A DNA stretch of 8,114 bases from an uncultured Gemella sp. Lineage in GTDB: Bacteria; Bacillota; Bacilli; Staphylococcales; Gemellaceae. Each line of letters begins with the position of its first letter. The first letter of the stretch is position 1. The stretch covers positions 1 to 8,114 of the forward strand of contig CAKMQF010000059.1 in assembly GCA_927911745.1 (NCBI GenBank). Direction: 5' to 3'. The notes below the pieces were generated by a model. It did not search any database and had not been told where the DNA came from. It saw only the letters and a list, made by a program, of their open reading frames with translations. Of this stretch, positions 1 to 7,630 are shown one piece after another. A program made the translations under genes and the position numbers.

Positions 1-1243
1 AAAAAATTATTGTGATTTTATTTTTAGCTAATTTAGCTATTTCAACTATTGTATCTGCGGCTTTTTCCATATGTTCTAAACAACTAAATTCATATTGTCC
101 ATGGAAGTTCTCTCCTCCAACAAAGATATTTGGAGTTGGGATACCCATATACGAAATTTTAGAACCATCTGTTCCTCCTCGAATCGGAATAATAATAGGT
201 GTTACTCCTACATTTTTAATAGCTTGTTCCGCTACATCAACACAACGTTTGTCTTTTTTAATTACATCTCCCATATTGTAGTATTGATCGAATAGGTCAT
301 ATTCCACAACATTACCATATTTTTCATTAATTTTTGCCGCTACCTCTTCAGCAAATTTCTTACGTGCTTCAAATTTTTCTTTATCATGATCGCGAATTAT
401 ATAAACCATCTCTGCTTCTTCAATTCTAGCTTGCATATTATGCAATAAATAGAAACCTTCATATCCTTCTGTATGCTCAGGCACTTCTTTTTCTGGGAAC
501 AATGAAGCTAATTCTGCAGCAATCGTATTGGCATTTTTCATTTTACCTTTTGCTGTACCAGGATGAACACTTACTCCAGTAATTTTATATGTAATTTGTG
601 CAGCATTAAAGCTTTCGTATTCTAGTTCACCAAGAACTCCACCATCCATAGTGAAAGCATAATCTGTTGCAAATCCTTTAGCATCGAAATGATCTGCTCC
701 ACGCCCTATTTCTTCATCAGGACCAAATGCAATACGAATATCACCATGTTCAATTTCAGGATGTTCACTTAAATACTTAATTGCTTCTACTATTTCAGTA
801 ATTCCAGCTTTATCATCAGCACCTAGTAAAGTCGTTCCATCTGTAGTGATTAAAGTAAGACCTTTATAATTGCTTAAATTAGGGAACTCAGCTTTACTCA
901 TTACAACATTTAATTCTTTGTTTAAAACGATGTCTTCACCATCATAATTCTCAATTACTTGTGGGTTAATGCCTTCAACATTAAAATCTGCAGTATCCAC
1001 ATGTGAAATAAATCCAATTTTATCGTATGGTTTATCAGTATTAGCTGGTAATGTTGCAGTTAAAAACCAGTTTTCCTCATTTAATTCTATGTCACTAAGA
1101 TTTAATTCTTCTAATTGTTCTTTTAACATGCGTAAAAAATCTTTTTGCTCTGGAGTAGATGGAATCGTCGTACTAGCAGCATCAGATCTAGTCTTAAAGT
1201 TAACATATCCTAAAAAACGTTCTAACATAGTTTCATATTTCAT
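1..1243 (-). CDS. pepT: Peptidase T (tripeptide aminopeptidase), 3' end at or beyond window edge
   Basis: Cytoplasmic M20B-family di-zinc aminopeptidase that removes the N-terminal residue from tripeptides, a late step of peptide use. The start is ATG at 1243-1241 behind a GAGGTG Shine-Dalgarno at 1256-1251. The reading frame is open for 414 codons to the edge. Expected motifs appear in order: HVDTAD (H81 metal ligand, D83 catalytic), GADDKAG (D143 bridging metal), GPDEEIGRG (E177 general base, E178 ligand), MDGG (D200 ligand), VHPGTAKG near 227, RGGTDGS near 355 and HGQYEF (H381 ligand). These positions sit 2-4 residues from those of Salmonella PepT, so the active site is complete. The family is usually about 408-413 residues. 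The tail after KLAKN looks atypical; one extra A in the A5 run at 25-21 would create a stop after 408 residues. The gene is divergent from the thioesterase. Identification is very secure; only the 3' end is uncertain. Confidence 0.96.
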   Translation of the reverse strand, partial: MKYETMLERFLGYVNFKTRSDAASTTIPSTPEQKDFLRMLKEQLEELNLSDIELNEENWFLTATLPANTDKPYDKIGFISHVDTADFNVEGINPQVIENYDGEDIVLNKELNVVMSKAEFPNLSNYKGLTLITTDGTTLLGADDKAGITEIVEAIKYLSEHPEIEHGDIRIAFGPDEEIGRGADHFDAKGFATDYAFTMDGGVLGELEYESFNAAQITYKITGVSVHPGTAKGKMKNANTIAAELASLFPEKEVPEHTEGYEGFYLLHNMQARIEEAEMVYIIRDHDKEKFEARKKFAEEVAAKINEKYGNVVEYDLFDQYYNMGDVIKKDKRCVDVAEQAIKNVGVTPIIIPIRGGTDGSKISYMGIPTPNIFVGGENFHGQYEFSCLEHMEKAADTIVEIAKLAKNKITIIF

Positions 1244-1272
1244 TATTCTTCACCTCATTTGTATTTTCTTTT

Positions 1273-1302
1273 ATTATAATATAATTTTTATCAAAATGTA
1301 AA
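1273..1302 (-). promoter_or_regulatory. Probable sigma-A promoter of pepT
   Basis: On the minus strand there is a TTTACA -35 box (1302-1297, 5 of 6 matches to TTGACA) and a perfect TATAAT -10 box (1278-1273), separated by 18 bases. The transcript would start near 1266, giving a leader of roughly 20 bases that just holds the Shine-Dalgarno site at 1256-1251. The match is good, but the region is so AT-rich that chance matches are possible. Confidence 0.6.
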
Positions 1303-1458
1303 GGTTATAAATATTAAATTAAAAAATATCATTCCAAAATAACTTTTTTTAAAATGATAAATGATACTTAATATATTTATCTATTTGTGATACAATTACA
1401 TATGTATTCTAATTTAATATTAGATATTAGTAAAATAAATTTTAAGGAGAACTTTTTC
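1303..1458. other. Intergenic region between divergent pepT and thioesterase genes
   Basis: AT-rich spacer holding the upstream flank of both divergent promoters. It contains TATCATT (1327-1333) and, 19 bases on, two direct copies of its complement AATGATA (1353-1359 and 1360-1366). These lie just upstream of the thioesterase promoter and could be an operator, but the words are short and nearly all A/T. No coding potential is seen here. An in-frame GTG at 1387 could extend the thioesterase by 24 codons, but it overlaps the promoter and lacks a ribosome site. Confidence 0.4.
1368..1396 (+). promoter_or_regulatory. Probable extended -10 promoter of the thioesterase gene
   Basis: A TACAAT -10 box (1391-1396) is preceded by the TGN extension (TGA at 1388-1390). 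It lies 17 bases after a weak -35 box, TTAATA (1368-1373, 4 of 6). The transcript would begin near 1403, about 40 bases before the AAGGAG ribosome site at 1444-1449. This argues for the ATG at 1459 and against the upstream GTG at 1387 as the start. Confidence 0.55.
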
Positions 1459-1960
1459 ATGCAAGAAGTTATGAATTATAAAGATACTAGAATTGAGAAT
1501 TTCCACACTATTTATCCAAACCATATGAACAGACATGATACTCTATTCGGTGGTCAAACACTATACTGGCTAGATGATGTACAAGGTCTAGTAATTCGCA
1601 GATATACTCATTTACCATTTTTTACAGCAAGTATTGATACATATCAATTTTTTAGATGTTGTCCACAGACACGAGGCATTAATTATCGATAGTTATATAT
1701 CAAGGGTTGGAACAAGAAGTGTTGAAATTTTCGCTGAATTAAGTGCATTTAACCATGAAACTAGACACACTCGTTTAGTTGGTATTTGTTTCTCAACATT
1801 CGCAATAAATAAAGAGACCGTTCTTGAAAAACCTTTACCTAAAGTTGAATATACAGATGAAATTTCAAAATTCGTAAGCTCTTCTTATGCAGATAGACAA
1901 AGTGGTAAACTTTCTGCTCGAGAATTCTGTAAAGAGTATCTAAAATATTATAATAAATAA
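1459..1960 (+). CDS. Acyl-CoA thioesterase, single-hotdog YkhA/YciA type, interrupted by a +1 frameshift
   Basis: Cytoplasmic enzyme expected to hydrolyse acyl-CoA thioesters to free acid and CoA; the acyl chain preferred cannot be read from sequence. AAGGAG at 1444-1449 sits nine bases before ATG 1459. The first 63 codons read well, including the active-site segment NHMNRHDTLFGGQTLYWLDD (residues 21-40, with D39 the likely catalytic acid aligned with the YciA aspartate). At the T6 run 1648-1653 the frame slips and stops at 1692. Removing one T joins it to the next frame, giving ASIDTYQFLDVVHR and then the hotdog strand region SYISRVGTRSVEIFAEL, and continuing to TAA at 1960. The joined product is 166 residues, normal for the family. 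Similarity is undamaged on both sides, so a sequencing miscall is more likely than decay. The gene is monocistronic, with its own promoter and terminator. Confidence 0.88.
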
Positions 1961-1964
1961 AAAA

Positions 1965-1986
1965 GAAGTGAGATTTTTCTCACTTC
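1965..1986. terminator. Bidirectional rho-independent terminator between convergent genes
   Basis: A perfect 9-bp stem, GAAGTGAGA (1965-1973) with TCTCACTTC (1978-1986), closes a TTTT loop. It is followed on the plus strand by a T-rich tract (1988 onward). On the minus strand it is followed by a run of T (the A tract at 1959-1964 as read on plus). It begins five bases after the thioesterase stop and lies 12 bases past the pgcA stop, so it can end both converging transcripts. Confidence 0.9.
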
Positions 1987-1998
1987 CTTTTTATTTTA

Positions 1999-3720
1999 TT
2001 AATCGATTGAGTAAAGTAATTCTAATACTTTTTCTTCAAATTTAACTAATTTTTCTTTAGCAACTTCTTTATCTGCATCTTTAACGTAGATATAAAGTTT
2101 TACTTTAGGTTCTGTTCCACTTGGACGTAATGTATACCAAGATTCGTCTGAATAACTGAATTTAACAGCATCAGTTTTTTCGATTTCAATAGCCTTTTCT
2201 TCACCTGTAGCTACTGTTTTCTCTTTTTGAACTAGGTAGTCAGTAATCGCTACTACTTCACTTCCTGCAATTTCACGAGCAAAGATTTCACGATATTTTT
2301 CCATCATACGTTTTTATTCTTTGAGCACCTGCTGCACCTTCTAAAACGATTGAGATAGTTTTATCTAAATAGTACCCGTATTTTCATAGAAACCATCAAG
2401 TACATCTACTAATGTTTTCCCTTGTTTTTTATAGAATGCTGCTGCTTCTACTAATAACATAGCGATAGTTACACCATCTTTATCACGTAGGAATGTACCA
2501 ACGTTATATCCAATACTTTCTTCATATCCCATTACATAGTTTTTCTCACCTGTAATATCCCATTCATTCGGTAATGCACAAATGTTTTTGAATCCAGTAA
2601 GAACATCAATTACTTCTACTCCGTATTCTTTACATAATGGTTCTACCATTTTAGAAGTTACGATAGATTTAACTAATACTGGGTTTTCTGGTAGTTTGTT
2701 TTGTTTTGCAAGATTTTCAATAACATATTGAACTAATACTGCACCAGCTTGGTTACCATTAAGAGAAACTACTTCTCCATTATGAATTACTTCTACAGCA
2801 AGACGGTCACAGTCAGGGTCAGTTGCAATGATTACATCAGCATTAACTTCTTTAGCCAATTTTTCACCGTATTCGAATGCTGCAGTATCCTCTGGGTTTG
2901 GATATTCAATTGTTGGGAATGTTCCATCAGGATCTTTTTGTTCTTCAACAACATGAACATTTTTGAATCCACGACGTGCAAGAACTGTTGTTACAGCTTT
3001 ATATCCTGCACCGTTAAGTGGTGTATATACTACAGAAATATCTTTATCAATGTTTTCATCGTTAATAGCACAATTTAAAGATTCTTTATAGAATTCTTCA
3101 TCAATTTCTTCTCCAATATATACTAATAATCCTTTTTCTTTAGCTTCTTCCTCTGTTAAAGTAACATAGTTATCGAAGATATCCATTGAGTTAATATACT
3201 CTAAAACTTTATCACTTATATCAGATTTGATTTGAGATCCTTCTTGCCAATAAACTTTATATCCATTGTATTCTTTAGGATTGTGACTTGCTGTAATGTT
3301 AATACCACTAGCTGTTCCTAAATAACGAACTGCAAATGATAATTCTGGAGTTGGACGTAAGTCCTCAAATAAATATGCCTTAACTCCATTACTAGCCATT
3401 ACTAATGCTGCTAATTTTGCAAACTCTTTTGAGAAAAGACGTGGGTCATGAGCAATAGCAATACCTTTTTCTTGTAATCCATTGTCGATAATAGTTTGTG
3501 CTAGTGCTTTTGTAGCACGAGCAATAATGAATCTATTCATTCTATTAGAACCCATTCCTACTTTACCACGTAATCCTGCAGTTCCAAATTCTAATTCTTT
3601 ATAAAATCTATCTTCTTTTTCAACTTCATCATTAGCTACATTTTTTAATTGAAGTTTTTCTTCTTCTGTTAAAGCTGAGCTATTTAACCATTTTTCATAT
3701 AATTCTTGATAGTTACTCAT
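1999..3720 (-). CDS. pgcA: Alpha-phosphohexomutase (phosphoglucomutase, PgcA/PGM2-like), with two compensating frameshifts
   Basis: Interconverts glucose-1-phosphate and glucose-6-phosphate in the cytosol, feeding UDP-glucose and wall or lipid glycosylation; pentose-phosphate activity is also possible given its operon partner. The start ATG at 3720 follows AGAGG (3734-3730). Visible motifs are the phosphoserine loop TASHNP (S145), the Mg2+ loop DPDCDR (301-306), the sugar-specificity loop GYEES (398-402) and the C-terminal phosphate loop RPSGTEP (532-538). After FYEN the frame is lost at the T4 run 2381-2384 (one base missing) and regained at the T5 run 2311-2315 (one extra). The stretch between reads sensibly in the third frame (YGYYLDKTISIVLEGAAGAQ). 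The repaired protein has 573 residues, close to the B. subtilis PgcA length as I recall it. It lies 26 bases downstream of deoD, so co-transcription is likely. Identity is firm; gene damage is probably artefactual. Confidence 0.92.
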
Positions 3721-3746
3721 ATTATATTACCTCTAAATTCCTAATT

Positions 3747-4457
3747 TTATGCTAAACCTAAAGCAATTTCCATCATTTTCGTAAATGCTGTTTGTCTTTC
3801 TTCTGGAGTAGTTTCTTCTCCAGTTACTAATGAATCACTTACTGTTAAAATTGTTAAAGCATTAACACCTGCAGCAGTTGCATTAGCATATAATGCTGCA
3901 CTTTCCATTTCAACAGCTAAAACTCCCATTTTAATCCAGTTTTCCATAGCTTTTTCGTCAGCATTGTAGAAAATCTCACTACATAAAATATTACCAACGT
4001 GTACTGCTTGACCCATTTCTTGAGCTCTGTTGTAAGCTTTTAATAATAAGTCAAATGATGCAGTTAAACTGTAGTTTCCTGGAATGTTATATTGGTGCAT
4101 GTAGTTTGAATTTGTTGAAGATCCCATTCCTAAAATTACATCATATAATTTTACTTCTGGTTGTAGTGCTCCACATGTTCCAATTCTAATTAAATTCTTA
4201 ACCCCAAAAGTGTGGATTAATTCATAAGAATAAATACCGATACTAGCTGGTCCCATACCTGTTCCCATTACAGAAATCTTTTTACCTTTATATGTTCCAG
4301 TATATCCTAGCATACCACGCACTTCATTAAAACAAACTGCATCTTCTAAAAATGTTTCTGCAATAAATTTCGCTCTTAAAGGATCCCCTGGTAAAAGAAT
4401 CGTTTCAGCGATTTCTACTCCATTTGGTTTAATATGTGGTGTTTGTTTATGTGACAT
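3747..4457 (-). CDS. deoD: Purine nucleoside phosphorylase, DeoD type
   Basis: Hexameric-type (PNP family, NP-I fold) enzyme that cleaves purine (deoxy)ribonucleosides with phosphate, releasing the base and (deoxy)ribose-1-phosphate. The gene is intact at 236 residues, the usual size. Its active-site residues keep a constant offset of +4 from E. coli DeoD: H8, R28 in [11 protein letters not shown]47 in NEVRG, R91 and T94 in RIGTCGAL (Ser in E. coli), M184-E185 in [10 protein letters not shown], and D208 in TVSDSL. The ATG at 4457 is preceded by a strong AGGGGGA ribosome site (4471-4465). It is the first gene of a probable two-gene operon with the phosphohexomutase. Together they would route the sugar phosphate released from nucleosides into central metabolism. 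Confidence 0.97.
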   Translation of the reverse strand: MSHKQTPHIKPNGVEIAETILLPGDPLRAKFIAETFLEDAVCFNEVRGMLGYTGTYKGKKISVMGTGMGPASIGIYSYELIHTFGVKNLIRIGTCGALQPEVKLYDVILGMGSSTNSNYMHQYNIPGNYSLTASFDLLLKAYNRAQEMGQAVHVGNILCSEIFYNADEKAMENWIKMGVLAVEMESAALYANATAAGVNALTILTVSDSLVTGEETTPEERQTAFTKMMEIALGLA

Positions 4458-4491
4458 CAGTTAGTCCCCCTGTAAATATATTAATAACTTT

Positions 4492-4520
4492 ATTATACCT
4501 TTTTTTCTCACCTTAAACAA
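4492..4520 (-). promoter_or_regulatory. Probable promoter of the deoD-pgcA operon
   Basis: A perfect TATAAT -10 box lies on the minus strand at 4497-4492, with a weak -35 candidate TTGTTT (4520-4515) 17 bases upstream. The transcript would begin near 4485, about 14 bases before the AGGGGGA ribosome site. No purine riboswitch or long structured leader fits in so short a leader. Confidence 0.5.
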
Positions 4521-4804
4521 GGGATATTAAAAAAAATAATTATCTATATTTTCTGTTGAATATTCTGAAAATAATAAGTTTATTTTATCGTTACAAGTCA
4601 CATTTTAAGCAACATTATTCATCCTCACTATATTTTAATCTTCAAAATAATAAAATTATATTAATTATTTTTAGAAAATAATTAATACTTTATTTTATCG
4701 TTTTCATAACTTTTTATAATATTTCTTTATGTTACTCAGCATTATTTATTGAAAAATAATTATATAAAAGTTGAATATCAATAGTATTTTAAGCTATTTT
4801 GTTA
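4521..4804. repeat. AT-rich intergenic region with degenerate ~110-bp periodic repeats and a palindrome
   Basis: This gap between divergent deoD and mnhA has no coding potential that I can see. The 14-mer TTTATTTTATCGTT occurs at 4579-4592 and 4689-4702, exactly 110 bases apart. AAAATAAT occurs at 4533, 4568, 4644, 4675 and 4753; pairs of these are again 107-111 apart. GTTGAATAT occurs near 4555 and again near 4770. A perfect inverted repeat has 13-bp arms at 4659-4671 and 4675-4687 with a 3-base loop. A smaller one (ATTATTT and AAATAAT) lies at 4741-4760. These could be decayed tandem copies or protein-binding sites. The base composition also makes chance repeats likely, so the call is tentative. 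Confidence 0.35.
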
Positions 4805-4810
4805 TATAAT
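4805..4810 (+). promoter_or_regulatory. Candidate -10 box of the mnh operon promoter
   Basis: A perfect TATAAT lies 39 bases before the mnhA ATG, with an AAAGAGG ribosome site at 4835-4841 in between. No good -35 box lies 16-18 bases upstream. An alternative pairing is TTGAAT (4771-4776) with TATTTT (4795-4800), 18 bases apart. Lack of a -35 could mean activator dependence, which is inference only. Confidence 0.4.
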
Positions 4811-4849
4811 TAGTGTTATAAAAAAATAAATTAGAAAGAGGTTTTTTTT

Positions 4850-7216
4850 ATGTTACAATTAGCTGTCTTTTTACCAGTAATTGCGATGTTTTTCGTACCT
4901 TTCTTAAGGAAAAACTTCAAAACCATCCATACTGGAAAATTTGTTATAGTTGTACCATTAATACTGTTTGGGTATTTTATTTCAAATCTTAAGTATATCT
5001 ATTCAGGTGGAACAATCTATAAGAAACTAGCATTTGTTTCTAACGCAGGACTTGATATCAACCTTAATCTTGATGGTTTATCACTTCTATTCTCATTACT
5101 AATTACAGGAATTGGTACTCTAGTAATACTATATTCATGTTACTATATGAGTATTACAGATGAAAAATTACATAAATTTTACATATTTTTACTAATATTC
5201 ATGTCTGCCATGTTAGGCGTGGTTTTATCTGACAACATGCTTAGTATGTATATGTTCTGGGAGATGACATCTGTTTCTTCTTTCCTATTAATTAGTTATT
5301 GGCACGAAAATGATGCATCTAGAAAAGGTGCTCTAAAATCATTGATTATTACTGTCTTTGGTGGAGTCCTAATGCTAGCAGGAATTTTCGTTTTAAATAA
5401 TATTACTGGAAGTTTTAATGTTAGTGAAATTATAGAATTCACTAAAAATCATGGATACAACAATAAATATGTAGTAGCAATGATTCTTATAATATTCGGT
5501 GCATTTACAAAATCAGCACAGTTTCCATTCCATATTTGGCTACCCGATGCAATGGCTGCACCTACACCAATCAGTAGTTACCTACACTCAGCTACAATGG
5601 TTAAAGCCGGAATCTATCTATTACTAAGAATTGGAATTGTATTCTCATTTACTTCTTCATTTGGTAATATTCTTATCATTTTTGGGACTATCACTATGCT
5701 AATAGGTTCTATTTCTGCAATATTCCTAAAAGATTTAAAAGGAATTCTTGCATATTCAACTATTAGTCAACTTGGTATGATGACTCTTATGATAGGTATA
5801 GCTAACCTTGGCCTATACAACGATAATCACTATGTTTATACATTTGCATTCTATGCTGTATGTTTCCATATTATTAACCATGCAGCGTTTAAAGCAAGTT
5901 TATTTATGATTACTGGTATTATCGATCATTCATTCCATTCACGTGATGTCGAAAAACTTCGTGGTATTAAAAGATATATGCCACTTAGCTTTATATTAAG
6001 TATTATCGCTGGGTTTTCTATGGCAGGAATTCCACCTTTAAGTGGATTCTACTCAAAAGAATACTTCTTAACGGTAGTTTATGGATTAACGCAATCAAGC
6101 ATGCTATATATGGTTATCGTAATAGCTGTAGTTATTGGAGCTTTAGGAACTGCTATTTATTCGTTAATATTAGCATTCAAACCATTCTTAGGTAAATTCG
6201 ATAACTCTATACTAGGCAATAAGAAATTACATCTTCCAAGTAATGGTATCTTCATATCTCCAATAATACTTGTAGTCTTCGTAATTATTAACACATTCAT
6301 AAAAGATTACATAGTTATTCCAGCTCAACAATCTGCGCTAGCTGTAAAAACAACTAATAACGAAGTAATCACTCATGTCCATCATGATAGTTTCTTCTCA
6401 ATAGAACTTCTTACTTCTATTATTGTTATCATTGCAAGTTTTGTAATTTATAAATTATTTGCAAGTGGAAATGGAATTTATAGTATAAACCCTACTATTA
6501 TTTCTATTCACGGAGCATATAATAACTTAGGTAACTTACTACACAAAGTAAGTGGTACACTTCATGATACATTTGTTACAAACCAACTTAGAAGAAATAT
6601 GAGTTATATCTTTGTAGTATTATCAGCAACTATTATTGGTGGTTACTTTGCAATTGGTAGACCTATGTTAATTAATAACTTCTCTACAATTCACTACATG
6701 AATATTTTCATAGGACTATGTATAGTCGTGTGCTGTGTCGCTCTAACTACAGTCTATAATAGACTAGTACTTATTATCCTTTCTTCTGGGATTGGATTTA
6801 TGATGACTGCTCTATATGTTACATTTAGAGCACCAGACTTAGCGATGACACAATTTGTAATTGAATCAATTTCTACTATTATTTTCTTAATAGCATTCAT
6901 TCTATTAACTGATAAAACAAAACAAGTAGAAAAACAAAGTTTTAAATTTACTAATGCAATAATTGCGACACTAACTGGTATTAGTTTTACAATTGTAGGA
7001 TTAGTAGCATATGCATATAAAAATCCATCAGAAATTAGTCAATTCTATTTCGATAATGTTGTCGCATCTGGTGGAGGAAACATAGTAAATGTTATTATCG
7101 TAGATTTCAGGGGATTTGATACCCTATTTGAAATCACCGTTATGACAATGGTAGCATTAATTATCTATGCTATGTTTAAAATAATTAAACGAGGAGGACC
7201 AAAAGATGAAAACTAA
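4850..7216 (+). CDS. mnhA: Mrp/Mnh Na+/H+ antiporter subunit A
   Basis: Largest subunit of the multi-subunit Mrp cation/proton antiporter in the cytoplasmic membrane, which expels Na+ using the proton gradient. The gene is intact at 788 residues, within the family range of about 770-805. It starts at ATG 4850 after AAAGAGG. Residues ~60-440 form the NuoL/ND5-like proton channel, with E138 in MFWEMTSVSSF, K221 in FTKSAQFPFHIW, H228, H246 and K252 in SSYLHSATMVKAG, and K348 in HAAFKAS; these are the charged residues expected along the proton path. The C-terminal part (about 610-780) is the MrpA-specific NuoJ-like extension, with FRAPDLAMTQFVIES (E672) and a segment around VDFRGFDTLFEI (E761). 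Hydrophobic segments fill nearly the whole chain. Its stop overlaps the mnhB start by 11 bases. Confidence 0.96.
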   Translation: MLQLAVFLPVIAMFFVPFLRKNFKTIHTGKFVIVVPLILFGYFISNLKYIYSGGTIYKKLAFVSNAGLDINLNLDGLSLLFSLLITGIGTLVILYSCYYMSITDEKLHKFYIFLLIFMSAMLGVVLSDNMLSMYMFWEMTSVSSFLLISYWHENDASRKGALKSLIITVFGGVLMLAGIFVLNNITGSFNVSEIIEFTKNHGYNNKYVVAMILIIFGAFTKSAQFPFHIWLPDAMAAPTPISSYLHSATMVKAGIYLLLRIGIVFSFTSSFGNILIIFGTITMLIGSISAIFLKDLKGILAYSTISQLGMMTLMIGIANLGLYNDNHYVYTFAFYAVCFHIINHAAFKASLFMITGIIDHSFHSRDVEKLRGIKRYMPLSFILSIIAGFSMAGIPPLSGFYSKEYFLTVVYGLTQSSMLYMVIVIAVVIGALGTAIYSLILAFKPFLGKFDNSILGNKKLHLPSNGIFISPIILVVFVIINTFIKDYIVIPAQQSALAVKTTNNEVITHVHHDSFFSIELLTSIIVIIASFVIYKLFASGNGIYSINPTIISIHGAYNNLGNLLHKVSGTLHDTFVTNQLRRNMSYIFVVLSATIIGGYFAIGRPMLINNFSTIHYMNIFIGLCIVVCCVALTTVYNRLVLIILSSGIGFMMTALYVTFRAPDLAMTQFVIESISTIIFLIAFILLTDKTKQVEKQSFKFTNAIIATLTGISFTIVGLVAYAYKNPSEISQFYFDNVVASGGGNIVNVIIVDFRGFDTLFEITVMTMVALIIYAMFKIIKRGGPKDEN

Positions 7217-7630
7217 TGATGTAATTTTAAAATCATTATCTGCTATTATTTCAGGATGTATATTTTTACTTTCTCTTAGTTTGTACTTTGGTGGTCACTT
7301 CCTTCCTGGTGGTGGTTTCGTCGGAGGACTCCTTTGTACAATGGCATTAGCTCTAGCAATGTTTACATATGGAATAGATAGAGTCAATAAACTACTTCCT
7401 ATTAACTATGTATATGTAACTGCTATTGGATTACTTTTTTCCGTTGGTACAGCGTTTAGTGGTGTTGTAGTCGGAAAGAATTTTTCAAACATCATTTTAC
7501 TCACATTCACGTTCCAATAATGGGAGAGATGGAATTACACACAGCTGCAATATTCGACTTAGGTGTATATTTTGTAGTTGTTGGAGTTCTTATGTCAGTA
7601 ATTTTAGCTTTCGGAAAGGATGGTAAATAA
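7206..7630 (+). CDS. mnhB: Mrp/Mnh antiporter subunit B, interrupted by a -1 frameshift
   Basis: Small integral membrane subunit needed for assembly and function of the Mrp complex. ATG 7206 overlaps the end of mnhA and is preceded by AGGAGG at 7192-7197. The N-terminal half carries the family signature GHFLPGGGFVGG (residues 30-41) between hydrophobic segments. The frame breaks after GKNF and stops at 7520, yet the conserved C-terminal half, HVPIMGEMELHTAAIFDLG and a last membrane segment, continues in another frame to TAA at 7628-7630. One missing T restores it. The T5 run 7481-7485 is preferred, giving GKNFFKHHFTHIHVP; the T4 run 7495-7498 is the alternative. The repaired length is 141 residues, typical for MnhB. 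The stop TAA shares its last base with the mnhC ATG. Probably a sequence error, since both halves are well conserved. Confidence 0.9.

Noticed and set aside
12..1301. Plus-strand open frames at 12-281, 95-295 and 969-1301
   Set aside because: They lie antisense to pepT, whose minus-strand frame has all M20 active-site motifs; their translations look like no protein family and they lack ribosome sites.
1387..1458. GTG start extending the thioesterase by 24 residues
   Set aside because: It overlaps the extended -10 promoter and has no Shine-Dalgarno; ATG 1459 has AAGGAG at ideal spacing and begins where the family begins.
1648..1653. Phase variation or programmed frameshifting at the T6 run of the thioesterase
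   Set aside because: Six bases is short for slipped-strand switching, no slippery heptamer with downstream structure is evident, and similar breaks occur in unrelated genes nearby.
2749..3078. Plus-strand open frame inside pgcA
   Set aside because: It is antisense to the Mg2+-loop region of the phosphohexomutase, cysteine- and phenylalanine-rich in the manner of shadow frames, and has no ribosome site.
4458..4849. Riboswitch, small RNA or CRISPR-like array in the deoD-mnhA gap
   Set aside because: The leaders on both sides are too short for a purine riboswitch, no GC-containing stems or terminators are visible, and the repeats are too few and too degenerate for a CRISPR array.
7521..7629. 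A separate small gene following a truncated mnhB
   Set aside because: The segment encodes the conserved MnhB C-terminal half and lacks its own start with a ribosome site; one base restores a single normal-length protein.
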